From positions 1,054,001-1,118,000 of the forward strand of contig CBDDGQ010000005.1 of assembly GCA_965227945.1 (NCBI GenBank): DNA of 64,000 bases, given 5' to 3'. Origin of the DNA: Azorhizobium sp965227945. Its GTDB lineage: Bacteria > Pseudomonadota > Alphaproteobacteria > Rhizobiales > Xanthobacteraceae. The notes below the pieces were generated by a model. It was not told the DNA's origin, made no database searches, and saw only the letters and a program-made list of their open reading frames with translations. The position numbers were made by a program, and so were the translations under genes. Shown here in pieces: positions 44,183 through 52,753 of the stretch (within the stretch, counting starts at the first letter, position 1; each line of letters starts with the position of its first letter).

Positions 44183-45334
44183 ATGCAGAATGATCTTGAC
44201 GGCCTTCTCGTGGTCTCGGTGGAACAGGCGGTGGCCGCGCCCTATCTGTCCAGCCGGCTGGCGGATGGTGGTGCCCGCGTCATCAAGGTGGAGCGGCCCG
44301 AGGGCGATTTCGCCCGCGGCTATGACGCTTTGGTGCACGGGGAAAGCGCCTATTTTGTCTGGCTGAACCGGGGCAAGGAATCCGTCTGTCTGGATCTCAA
44401 GGCCCCGGCCGATGCGGCCGTTCTGGCGGCCTTGGTGGCCCAGGCGGACGTGTTCATCCAGAACCTCGCCCCCGGTGTCATCGACCGGCTGGGGTTTGGC
44501 CCGGATGCCTTGCGGGCGGCGCATCCCCGGCTCATCACCTGCTCCATCTCCGGCTATGGCGAGGAGGGGCCCTATAGCGACCTGAAGGCCTATGACCTGC
44601 TGGTGCAGGCGGAAAGCGGCCTGTCCAGCATCACCGGCAACGACCATGGCGCGGCGCGGGTGGGCGTTTCGGTCTGCGACATCGCCGCCGGCATGACCGC
44701 GTTCCAGGCCGTCCTGCAGGCGCTGTTCGCGCGAGAGCGGACGGGGCAGGGGCGGCACATCGCGGTCTCGCTCTATCACGCCCTCGCCGACTGGATGAAC
44801 GTGCCATATCTGCAATACGCCTATGGCGGCAAGGTGCCGGCGCGGGCCGGCCTGACCCATCCCACCATCGCCCCCTATGGCGCCTATGGCTGCGGCGATG
44901 GCAAGGCGGTGCTGTTCTCGATCCAGAATGAGCGGGAATGGGAGATGTTCTGCGCCAAGGTGCTGGAGCGTCCGGAGCTGGCCGCCGACCCGCGCTTTGC
45001 GGGGAACAGCGCCCGCGTGGCCGCCCGCCCGGCGCTCGATGCGGACATCGACGCCGTGTTCGGCGCCCTGACCCGTGATCAGGTGGTGGCGCGGCTGGAA
45101 GGGGCGCGCATTGCCTATGGCCGGGTCTCGAGCCTGGAGGATGTCGCCCAGCATCCGCAGAACCGTTATGTCACCGTGGACACCCCCAGCGGCGAAGTGC
45201 GCCTGCTGGCGCCGGGCGCCCTGGTGGACCACACTTTACCGACCCTCGGCCGCGTGCCGGCACTCGGACAGCATTCGGCAGCGGTGCGGGCGGAGTTTTC
45301 TCCCGCTGTGTCGACACAAAACCCAAGGGAGTGA
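44183..45334 (+). CDS. Class III (CaiB/BaiF) CoA-transferase
   Basis: 383 residues. VVSVEQAVAAPYLSSRLADG, GARVIKVERPEGDFARGYD and LDLKAPADAAVLAALVAQAD are conserved N-terminal blocks; the catalytic Asp is in VGVSVCDIAAGMTAF. The family moves CoA between acids through aspartyl-anhydride intermediates. Beside a citramalyl-CoA-lyase-like gene and a hydratase, a role in making mesaconyl-, itaconyl- or citramalyl-CoA from succinyl- or acetyl-CoA is plausible but inferred. Confidence 0.9.
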   Translation: MQNDLDGLLVVSVEQAVAAPYLSSRLADGGARVIKVERPEGDFARGYDALVHGESAYFVWLNRGKESVCLDLKAPADAAVLAALVAQADVFIQNLAPGVIDRLGFGPDALRAAHPRLITCSISGYGEEGPYSDLKAYDLLVQAESGLSSITGNDHGAARVGVSVCDIAAGMTAFQAVLQALFARERTGQGRHIAVSLYHALADWMNVPYLQYAYGGKVPARAGLTHPTIAPYGAYGCGDGKAVLFSIQNEREWEMFCAKVLERPELAADPRFAGNSARVAARPALDADIDAVFGALTRDQVVARLEGARIAYGRVSSLEDVAQHPQNRYVTVDTPSGEVRLLAPGALVDHTLPTLGRVPALGQHSAAVRAEFSPAVSTQNPRE

Positions 45335-45337
45335 CGC

Positions 45338-46018
45338 ATGAGCCGGGATACACGCACCAGCCTGTCGGTGATGGAAGAATGGATCGGCCCGTTCGCGGGC
45401 CGGCGCATTCTGGATGTGGGCTGCGGCCACGGCGCCCTGGCGCGGGCGCTCGCCAAGCGCGGTGCGGTGGTCACCGGCATTGATCCGCAAGAGGAGGCGG
45501 TGGCGGCGGCGCAGGCGGCGGTGCCGGACGCCAGCTTCACCCGCGCGTCCGGCGAAGCCCTGCCTTATGCCGACGGCGCCTTCGACGCCGTGGTGATCCT
45601 CAACGCCTTGCACCATGTGCCGGCGGCAGTGATGGGCGCGGCGCTGGTGGAAGCGGCGCGGGTGAGCGCCGGGCCGCTGCTGGTGATTGAGCCTTTGGCG
45701 GAGGGCACCTTCTTCGAGGCCATGCGCTCCGTGGAGGACGAGACCGAGATCCGGGCCTTGGCACAGGCCGCCATTGCTGCCGCCGTCGAGGATGGGCGCC
45801 TGCGGTGCTTGCAGCAGATCGAGTATAATGATCGGCGCCTGTTCTCCTCGCCGGCGGCCTTCCTGGCCAAGGTGGTGGAGGTGGACCCGGCCCGCGCGGC
45901 CATTGCCGCCCGGCAGGCCGACCATGTGGCCGACATCATCGCGCGGGTGGGCGAGCCCGAGGGCCAGGGCACCGTCCTGGTGCAGCCGCATCGGGCGCAT
46001 CTGCTGACGCGGGCGTAG
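45338..46018 (+). CDS. SAM-dependent class I methyltransferase
   Basis: 226 residues. Motif I RRILDVGCGHGALARALAKR, motif II VTGIDPQEEAVAAAQ, acidic loop YADGAFDAVVILNALHHV are typical of ubiE/methyltransferase-11 enzymes. Three bp after the CoA-transferase, so translationally linked. Some members (Tam-like) methylate aconitate-type acids, but nothing in the sequence proves that here. Confidence 0.85.
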   Translation: MSRDTRTSLSVMEEWIGPFAGRRILDVGCGHGALARALAKRGAVVTGIDPQEEAVAAAQAAVPDASFTRASGEALPYADGAFDAVVILNALHHVPAAVMGAALVEAARVSAGPLLVIEPLAEGTFFEAMRSVEDETEIRALAQAAIAAAVEDGRLRCLQQIEYNDRRLFSSPAAFLAKVVEVDPARAAIAARQADHVADIIARVGEPEGQGTVLVQPHRAHLLTRA

Positions 46019-46115
46019 CGGGCATCCGCCGCCGCGGGTGGGCGGGCGGCGGGACCCCAAGGTTTGTGCGATCAGGAGCGGCGGGGGTATAAGGCGCGCA
46101 TCTGCCCCCTCAGGG

Positions 46116-47174
46116 ATGCCGCCCGTGGATCTGCGCCAACTCCGCTACTTCGTCGCCATTGCCGAGTGCGGGTCTTTCTCCAAGGCGGCGCAGCGCCTTC
46201 ACATCGCCCAGCCGGCGCTGAGCCAGCATGTGCGCAATATGGAAACCGATCTCGGGGTCGAGCTGCTGTTCCGAACCCCCCAGGGCGTGCGCCCCACCGA
46301 GGCGGGGGACACCTTGCTGCGCCACGCCCGCATCATGCTGGGGCAGATGGAGGTGGCGCGCGAGGCGGTGCGCGGCCAGCAGAGCGAACCGGAAGGCGAG
46401 GTGCGCTTCGGCCTGCCGGGCACCATCAGCCAGATGCTGTGCGTGCCGCTCATCACCGCCGCCCGGCGGCGCTATCCCAAGGTGAAGCTGCGGGTGGCCG
46501 AGGCCATGAGCGGCTTCGTGCTGGATTGGCTGCGCGAGGGCAAGATCGACCTCGGCGTGCTCTACCGCACGGTCACCGACAAAGGCCTGGAGGCCCGCCA
46601 CATCCTCTCCGAAGACCTGTGCCTGCTGGGCCCGGTCGCTCCCATGGGGGCACCGCATCCGCCCAAAGGGCCGGTGCCGTTCTCGGTGGTGGCGGGGCTG
46701 ACGCTGATCCTCCCCAGTCCGGGCCACGGCCTGCGCGATCTGGTGGAAGAGCGGGCGGCGGGCGAGGGGGTGCGCTTGAGCACGGTCATCGACCTGGACA
46801 CCTATGGCCAGATCAAGCTGCTGGTGGAAGGCGGGCTCGGCTATGCCATCCTGCCCACGGCGGCGGTCCAGCAGGAGGTCGCGGACCAGCGTCTTGTCAC
46901 CTGGCCTTTGGGCGTGCCGGTGCTGACGCGGGACCTGCATGTGGTCCGCCCCAGCGATCGGCCCTTGTCCCATGCGGTACGGGTGATCGAGGACCTGGCG
47001 CGCACCACGCTGATCGACCTGGTGCGGCAGGGCGCCTGGCCCGCCACCTTGGCGGCAGAGACGGCGGATGCGGGACAGGTCGGGGAGCCGTCTCCCGTTT
47101 CGCCGCGCACCCCACCTGAGGTGCGTCCGACGTCGCGCGTCGACCGACCGAGGTCGGGCCGGCGGGCGCCATGA
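46116..47174 (+). CDS. LysR family regulator (nitrogen/CynR-like)
   Basis: 352 residues, longer than usual because of a ~40-residue Pro/Arg-rich tail. HTH in FVAIAECGSFSKAAQRLHIA…LSQHVRNMETDLGVELLFRT. The effector domain opens EGEVRFGLPGTISQMLCVPL. It sits within the dicarboxylate cluster between the methyltransferase and the fumarase genes and is the obvious local regulator. Confidence 0.9.
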   Translation: MPPVDLRQLRYFVAIAECGSFSKAAQRLHIAQPALSQHVRNMETDLGVELLFRTPQGVRPTEAGDTLLRHARIMLGQMEVAREAVRGQQSEPEGEVRFGLPGTISQMLCVPLITAARRRYPKVKLRVAEAMSGFVLDWLREGKIDLGVLYRTVTDKGLEARHILSEDLCLLGPVAPMGAPHPPKGPVPFSVVAGLTLILPSPGHGLRDLVEERAAGEGVRLSTVIDLDTYGQIKLLVEGGLGYAILPTAAVQQEVADQRLVTWPLGVPVLTRDLHVVRPSDRPLSHAVRVIEDLARTTLIDLVRQGAWPATLAAETADAGQVGEPSPVSPRTPPEVRPTSRVDRPRSGRRAP

Positions 47175-47340
47175 GTTCAGCGCCCGGTCGTCGGGAGGCT
47201 CCGCACGCTGCGACTGCGCGCGTCCGCCCCGCCGCCCCGCGTCGCCGTCTCGTCTTCCCTGTCCCGTTCGCCTAAGCTGAGACCGGAGTGGATCGTCGCC
47301 TGCGGCTCGGCCGGCGGCGGGAGCCTGCGGGGACAGCGCC

Positions 47341-48858
47341 ATGCGGCCAGCGGTGGTCATTGCGGAAGACGATGTGATCGCCAGCGTCGCCGACGCCTTG
47401 CAATACATCTCCTACTTCCACCCGGCGGACTATATCGTCCACCTCACCCGGGCCTATGAGCGGGAGGCCTCTCCCGCCGCCAAGGACGCCATCGGCCAGA
47501 TTCTGGTGAACTCGCGCATGGCGGCGCTGGGGCGCCGGCCCATCTGCCAGGACACCGGGCTGGTGGTGGCGTTCGTGAAAGTGGGCATGGAGGTGCGCTT
47601 CGATACGGAGCGCTCGCTCAATGAGTTGATCAACGCGGGCGTGCGTCGGGCCTACCAGCATGTGGACAATCCGCTGCGCGCCTCCATGGTGGAAGACCCG
47701 TTATTCACCCGCCGCAACACCAGCGACAATGCCCCGGCTGTGGTGCATGTGGAGCTGGTGCCCGGCCGCACGGTGGAGATCACCGTGGCGGCCAAGGGCG
47801 GCGGCTCGGAGAACAAGGCGCGCTTTGCCACCCTCAATCCCTCCGCCTCGGTGGTGGACTGGGTGCTGAAGACCATCCCGGAGCTGGGCGCCGGCTGGTG
47901 CCCGCCGGGCATGATCGGCCTCGGCATCGGCGGCAGCGCCGAGAAGGCCATGCTGCTGGCGAAAGAATCCCTACTGGCGCCCATCGACATGAGCGACCTG
48001 CAGGCGCGCGGGCCCGCCACCAAGGAGGAGGAACTGCGCCTGGAGCTCTATGACAAGATCAACGCGCTGGGCATCGGCGCCCAGGGGCTGGGCGGGCTGA
48101 CCACCGTGGTGGATGTGAAGATCGCCACCTTCCCCTCCCACGCCGCCTCCAAGCCGGTGGCGCTGATCCCGCAATGCGCCGCCAATCGCCATGCCCATAT
48201 CGTGCTGGACGGCTCCGGCCCCGTGCGCCTCGATCCGCCGGACCTGTCCGCCTGGCCGCAGATCGTGCTGGAGCAGACTGGCGCGAATGCGCGGCGGGTC
48301 GATCTCGATACGCTCACCCGCACCGAGGTGGCCACCTGGCAACCGGGGGAGAAGCTGCTGCTGAACGGACGCATGCTCACCGGTCGCGATGCCGCCCATC
48401 AGCGCATGGCCGAACTGCTGCGCGCCGGCCAGCCCTTGCCGGTGAGCCTGAAGGATCGGGTGATCTATTATGTCGGCCCGGTGCAGGCGGTGCGCGACGA
48501 GGCGGTCGGCCCCGCCGGCCCCACCACCGCCACCCGCATGGATGGCTATGTGGAGGAGATCCTCGCCGCCACCGGCCTGTTGGCCATGATCGGCAAGGGC
48601 GAGCGCGGACCTGCGGCGGTGGCAGCCATCGCCCGCCACAAGGCGGCCTCGCTCATCGCGGTGGGAGGGGCGGCCTATCTGGTGTCCAAGGCCATCAAGA
48701 GCGCCACGGTGTTGGCATTCGCGGATCTGGGCATGGAAGCGATCCACGAGTTCGTGGTGGAGGACATGCCGGTGACCGTGGCGGTGGATTCAACCGGACG
48801 CTCGGTGCATGTGACAGGTCCCGCCCTCTGGCGGCGGGCGGCGGCGGCCCCGGCCTGA
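47341..48858 (+). CDS. Class I fumarate hydratase / mesaconase, [4Fe-4S]
   Basis: 505 residues. The three cluster cysteines of class I fumarases are visible: Cys69 in PICQDTGLVV, one in AGWCPPGMIGLGIGGSAEKA, one in IPQCAANRHAHIVLDGSG. N-terminal alpha and C-terminal beta domains are fused as in FumA; DGYVEEILAATGLLAMIGKG and the following KAASLIAVGGAAYL are in the beta domain. It hydrates fumarate to malate; some relatives hydrate mesaconate to (S)-citramalate. Location in a C5-acid gene cluster favours mesaconase activity. Confidence 0.9.
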   Translation: MRPAVVIAEDDVIASVADALQYISYFHPADYIVHLTRAYEREASPAAKDAIGQILVNSRMAALGRRPICQDTGLVVAFVKVGMEVRFDTERSLNELINAGVRRAYQHVDNPLRASMVEDPLFTRRNTSDNAPAVVHVELVPGRTVEITVAAKGGGSENKARFATLNPSASVVDWVLKTIPELGAGWCPPGMIGLGIGGSAEKAMLLAKESLLAPIDMSDLQARGPATKEEELRLELYDKINALGIGAQGLGGLTTVVDVKIATFPSHAASKPVALIPQCAANRHAHIVLDGSGPVRLDPPDLSAWPQIVLEQTGANARRVDLDTLTRTEVATWQPGEKLLLNGRMLTGRDAAHQRMAELLRAGQPLPVSLKDRVIYYVGPVQAVRDEAVGPAGPTTATRMDGYVEEILAATGLLAMIGKGERGPAAVAAIARHKAASLIAVGGAAYLVSKAIKSATVLAFADLGMEAIHEFVVEDMPVTVAVDSTGRSVHVTGPALWRRAAAAPA

Positions 48859-48983
48859 GCGCTGCCGAGGGACACCGAGTGCCATCGCTTTCCACTCTGG
48901 AGGCGATCACAATTATCACTTTCCCCGATGGGCACCCCGCTTGCTAGACGGAGCCCAGCAGTCATCCGCGTCACGGAGTTCCC

Positions 48984-50162
48984 ATGAGCCAGGCCAGCGA
49001 GCACGAGAGCGTCGACCAGTCCTATGCGGACATTCGCGACGCGGTGCGCAAGCTGTGCGCGCAGTTTCCCGGCGAATACTGGCGCAAGCTGGATCGCGAG
49101 GGGGCCTATCCCTCCGCTTTCGTGGACTCCCTCACCCAGTCCGGCTTCCTCGCCGCGCTCATCCCGGAAGGCTATGGCGGCGCAGGCCTGCCTTTGTCCG
49201 CTGCCGCCGCTATCCTGGAAGAGGTGCAGCGCGCCGGCTGCAATGGCGGCGCGTGTCACGCCCAGATGTACATCATGGGCGCCTTGCTGCGGCACGGCAG
49301 TGATGAGCAGAAGAACACCTATCTGCCCAAGATCGCCTCGGGCGAACTGCGGCTCCAGGCCTTCGGCGTCACCGAGCCCACCTCGGGCACGGACACCACC
49401 TCGCTGAAGACCTTCGCGGAAAAGAAGGGCGACCATTATGTGGTCAACGGCCAGAAGGTCTGGACCTCGCGGGCCGAATATTCCGATCTGATGCTGCTTC
49501 TGGCGCGCACCACGCCCAAGGACCATGTGACCAAGCGCACCGACGGCCTTTCCGTCTTCATCGTCGACATGCGCGAGGCGAAGAAGGACGGCCTCACCAT
49601 TCGCCCGATCCGGGCGATGATGAACCATTCCACGACCGAAGTGTTCTTCGACAATGTGAGGGTGCCCGCCGAAAACCTGATCGGCGAGGAGGGGAAGGGC
49701 TTCCGCTACATCCTCTCCGGCATGAATGCGGAGCGCATCCTCATCGCCGCCGAATGCGTGGGCGATGCCAAATGGTTCATCGAGAAGGCCACCGCTTATG
49801 CCAAGGAGCGGGTGGTGTTCGGCCGGCCCATCGGCCAGAACCAGGGTATCCAGTTCCCCATCGCCAAGGCCTATGCCCAGATGCGTGCGGCCGAACTGAT
49901 GGTGCATCGGGCGGCAGCGCTGTTCGAGCAGGGGAAGGATTGCGGCGAGGAGGCCAATATGGCCAAGATGCTGGCGGCGGATGCCTCCTGGGCGGCGGCG
50001 GAAGCCTGCGTGCAGACCCATGGCGGCTTCGGCTTCGCCGAGGAATATGACGTGGAGCGCAAGTTCCGCGAGACCCGCCTCTATCAGGTGGCGCCCATCT
50101 CCACCAATCTCATCCTCAGCTACATCGCCGAGCATGTGCTCGGCATGCCGCGCTCCTACTGA
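48984..50162 (+). CDS. Acyl-CoA dehydrogenase
   Basis: 392 residues. FAD contacts in LQAFGVTEPTSGTDTTSL and YVVNGQKVWTSRAEYSD; a C-terminal helix bundle ending QTHGGFGFAEEYDVERKFRE. The usual catalytic Glu near the C-terminus (YEGT in MCAD) is replaced by YQVAPIST, while MNAERILIAAECVG offers a Glu in the helix position used by isovaleryl-CoA dehydrogenase. That points to a branched-chain acyl-CoA substrate, for example methylsuccinyl-CoA. Gap to the next gene is 10 bp. Confidence 0.88.
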   Translation: MSQASEHESVDQSYADIRDAVRKLCAQFPGEYWRKLDREGAYPSAFVDSLTQSGFLAALIPEGYGGAGLPLSAAAAILEEVQRAGCNGGACHAQMYIMGALLRHGSDEQKNTYLPKIASGELRLQAFGVTEPTSGTDTTSLKTFAEKKGDHYVVNGQKVWTSRAEYSDLMLLLARTTPKDHVTKRTDGLSVFIVDMREAKKDGLTIRPIRAMMNHSTTEVFFDNVRVPAENLIGEEGKGFRYILSGMNAERILIAAECVGDAKWFIEKATAYAKERVVFGRPIGQNQGIQFPIAKAYAQMRAAELMVHRAAALFEQGKDCGEEANMAKMLAADASWAAAEACVQTHGGFGFAEEYDVERKFRETRLYQVAPISTNLILSYIAEHVLGMPRSY

Positions 50163-50172
50163 GGCCTCCGCG

Positions 50173-51015
50173 ATGGCTCCCGTCCTGGATATTGAGCATC
50201 TGCGCAGCTGGATCGGCCGCACCGAGACGGTCAACGACCTGTTGACCGTGCGGGCCCTGCGCGAAATGCGCGTGACGCTCAACCAGCCCGCGGGCGACCC
50301 TGTGATGGGCGATCCTGCTCTGCTAACCGCCCATTGGTGCCTCGCCCCGCCGGCGGTGCCCATGGACGGCCTCGGGCCTGATGGTCATCCCGCCCGCGGC
50401 GGCTTTCTGCCGCCGGTGCCGCTGCCGCGCCGCATGTGGGCGGGCGGGGCCCTGGAATGGCTGGACGCCCTGCGGGTGGGCGATGATGTGGCCCGCGCCT
50501 CGCGCATCGCGGATGTGGTGGTGAAGGAAGGCCGCACCGGCACCTTGTGCTTCGTCACCGTGGACCATGAGATTTCAACGCCCCGCGGCGTCGCCATCCG
50601 CGAGCGGCAGGATATCGTCTATCGCGGCGCCGATGCGCCGGCCGGTGGGTCGGGCACCGCGGCCCCGCCGCGCGTGGCCACGTGGCAGGAAAGCGTGGAC
50701 GCCTCGCCGGTGCTGCTGTTCCGCTATTCCGCCATCACCTTCAACGGCCACCGCATCCATTACGACCGGACCTATTGCATCGAGGAGGAGGGCTATCCCG
50801 GCCTCATCGTCCATGGTCCTCTGCAAGCGACCCTTCTGGCGGAATTTGCCGGGCGGCTCTTGGGCCGCAGCCCGACGACATTTGCATTCCGCAGCGTGCG
50901 GCCGATCTTCGATGGCAAGCCGCTGACCTTGAATGCCGTGGCGACCGAGGCCGGGCTGGACCTATGGACCGCCGACCACGAGGGTCGTCCCTGCATGCTG
51001 GCGGACGCGTCCTGA
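50173..51015 (+). CDS. HTD2/MaoC-type hydratase (mesaconyl/itaconyl-CoA hydratase-like)
   Basis: 280 residues with two hotdog halves. N-terminal FAS1-like dehydratase part (HLRSWIGRTETVNDLLTVRA…WCLAPPAVPMDGLGPDGHP, GGFLPPVPLPRRMWAGGALE) and C-terminal half with the active-site motif FRYSAITFNGHRIHYDRTY and GYPGLIVHGPLQATLLAEF. This double-hotdog group includes mesaconyl-C4-CoA and itaconyl-CoA hydratases, which yield citramalyl-CoA. Follows the acyl-CoA dehydrogenase, probably in one operon from 48984. Confidence 0.87.
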   Translation: MAPVLDIEHLRSWIGRTETVNDLLTVRALREMRVTLNQPAGDPVMGDPALLTAHWCLAPPAVPMDGLGPDGHPARGGFLPPVPLPRRMWAGGALEWLDALRVGDDVARASRIADVVVKEGRTGTLCFVTVDHEISTPRGVAIRERQDIVYRGADAPAGGSGTAAPPRVATWQESVDASPVLLFRYSAITFNGHRIHYDRTYCIEEEGYPGLIVHGPLQATLLAEFAGRLLGRSPTTFAFRSVRPIFDGKPLTLNAVATEAGLDLWTADHEGRPCMLADAS

Positions 51016-51059
51016 GCGCAGATGCCCACGCGGTTTCTCGGGGCGCGGACGTCAGGGCC

Positions 51060-51848
51060 TCAGAGTGAAACCGTAAGTTCCGGCAGCGCGCCCACCTCCG
51101 GCCGGCCGAAATAATAGCCCTGGAACAGGCTCACCCCGGCCTCGCGCAGGGTGCGGCACTCGCCAGACGTTTCCACGCCCTCCGCGATCACCTTGATATC
51201 CAGGGCCGCCGCCATGTGCAGGGTCGCCGCCACGATGGCCTGGCGGCGCTGGTCGGCATCAATGCCCCGGATCAGCCCCATGTCGATCTTCAACAGATCC
51301 GGCGTCAGCGCCGCCAACCGCACGAGGCCCGAATGCCCCGCGCCGAAATCGTCCAAGGCGGTCTGCATCCCCATCTGGCGATAGCGCGCGATGATGTTGG
51401 ACACATGCGCGGTATCGATGAAGGACTCGCCCTCGGTAAATTCAAAGATCAGCTGATCCGCACGGAGGCCCGCGCGCTTGGCCGCCGCAAGCGAGGCCTG
51501 AATGCAGGCGGAGGGCTCGTAAACCGCATTGGGCATGAAATTGATTGACAGCCGGGTGCCGGCCTCCAGCCCCATGCCGCCGGCCATTTCTATGGCCCGG
51601 ACACGGCAAGCCTGGTCGAACTGATATGTGGTTTCAGGCGTGACCTGGGAGAGCACGGCGGCGGCGCTTTCCCCGCCTTCGCCGCGGACCAGCGCCTCAT
51701 ATCCCCACAGCGTGGCGGGGGCGCCTGGAGCGACTGAGACGATGGGCTGGAACGCCATGGTGAAGGCGATGTCGAGTGTGCTGCCGTCCTTGCACATTTG
51801 GCAGGAGGCGCCCCGCTTTGCGTCGCCTGCGTTCGTCGCAATACTCAT
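51060..51848 (-). CDS. EAL-domain cyclic-di-GMP phosphodiesterase
   Basis: 262 residues, a stand-alone EAL domain. All catalytic positions are intact: YEALVRG (EAL), SINFMPNAV (Asn), IFEFTEGES (Glu), ALDDFGAGHSGL (DD), LLKIDMGLI (Lys), VIAEGVET (Glu), LFQGYYFGRP (Gln). It should hydrolyse c-di-GMP to pGpG. A short N-terminal CQMC (Cys16, Cys19) precedes the domain and could be a redox or metal site. No sensor domain or membrane segment. Unrelated in orientation to flanking genes. Confidence 0.92.
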   Translation of the reverse strand: MSIATNAGDAKRGASCQMCKDGSTLDIAFTMAFQPIVSVAPGAPATLWGYEALVRGEGGESAAAVLSQVTPETTYQFDQACRVRAIEMAGGMGLEAGTRLSINFMPNAVYEPSACIQASLAAAKRAGLRADQLIFEFTEGESFIDTAHVSNIIARYRQMGMQTALDDFGAGHSGLVRLAALTPDLLKIDMGLIRGIDADQRRQAIVAATLHMAAALDIKVIAEGVETSGECRTLREAGVSLFQGYYFGRPEVGALPELTVSL

Positions 51849-51993
51849 CGCGTAACCTCGCCTGCCCGTCTGCTGGCCGACGAGTATCGTACACGCGCCA
51901 AACGCCAGCCTTGCGCCCCATGTCTAAGACGCAACCTCGCGAAAGGCCGGGAGTTCCCGACGCCATCCGCCGGTCTCGCAAGGGCATGGCCGA

Positions 51994-52749
51994 TTAGCGC
52001 GACCCGCTACCACCGTCGATGTCCAGCACGGTGCCGCTGACGTAACCACAGGCGGGAGAAGCAAGAAAGGCGGTGGTCCGCCCCACTTCGTCCGGCTCGC
52101 CGAAGCGGCCGAAGGGGGCGCTGGCGGCAGCCTCCTCCGCCGTCTTGCCGGTGGCTTCCACCAGCCGCACGATGCGCTCGGTACGGGTGGCGCCGGGGTT
52201 GATGCCGAACACCCGCACTCCAAAGTCCGGCGCTTTGCCGCCCACCGCCTGGGTGAAGGCCATCAGGGCGGCATTGCCCGTCGCGCCGCACACATAGCCA
52301 TAGCGCGGGTTGCGCCCGGCATTGCCGATGATGTTGACGATGGTGCCGGCGCCAGCGTCCTTCATGGCGCCGAGATAGAGCCGGGTCAGGTGGATGTAGC
52401 CCATCACCTTCAGCGCCCAGGCCTCCTCCCATTGCGCCATGGAGAGATCCAGCAGGCCGCCGGGCGGAATGGCGCCGGCATTGTTGACCAGGATGTCCAC
52501 CGCGCCCGCTTCCGCGAACAGGCGTTCGCGCTCGGCGGACTGGGACAGGTCACCGGCCCAGATGGCGACGGAATTGGGCTTGGCCCCGGCGCCGGACAGC
52601 TCCGACGCCGTGGCGCTCAGCCGGCCGGCATCGCGCGCCGCCAGCAGGACGGTCGCGCCCTCGTCCAGGAACGCCTTGGCGCAGGCAGCGCCGATGCCCT
52701 TGGAGGCGCCGGTGATGAGGACGCGGCGTCCGGTCAGTGCAAGATCCAT
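51994..52749 (-). CDS. SDR family oxidoreductase
   Basis: 251 residues. NAD(P) motif LITGASKGIGAACAKAF, VDILVNNAGAIPPGG, and a C-terminal PGATRTERIVR. The active-site region is IIGNAGRNPRYGYVCGATGN: the tyrosine is present but the Lys of YxxxK is missing, as in a sub-group of SDRs with the ending AGNAALMAFT. It may be a sluggish or altered-mechanism dehydrogenase. Last gene of the long minus-strand cluster, 4 bp from the deacetylase-like gene. Confidence 0.85.
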   Translation of the reverse strand: MDLALTGRRVLITGASKGIGAACAKAFLDEGATVLLAARDAGRLSATASELSGAGAKPNSVAIWAGDLSQSAERERLFAEAGAVDILVNNAGAIPPGGLLDLSMAQWEEAWALKVMGYIHLTRLYLGAMKDAGAGTIVNIIGNAGRNPRYGYVCGATGNAALMAFTQAVGGKAPDFGVRVFGINPGATRTERIVRLVEATGKTAEEAAASAPFGRFGEPDEVGRTTAFLASPACGYVSGTVLDIDGGSGSR

Positions 52750-52753
52750 GGTC

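Noticed and set aside
45338..46018. Naming the methyltransferase trans-aconitate methyltransferase (Tam)
   Set aside because: Tempting because of the tricarboxylate-like neighbours, but only generic SAM motifs are visible.
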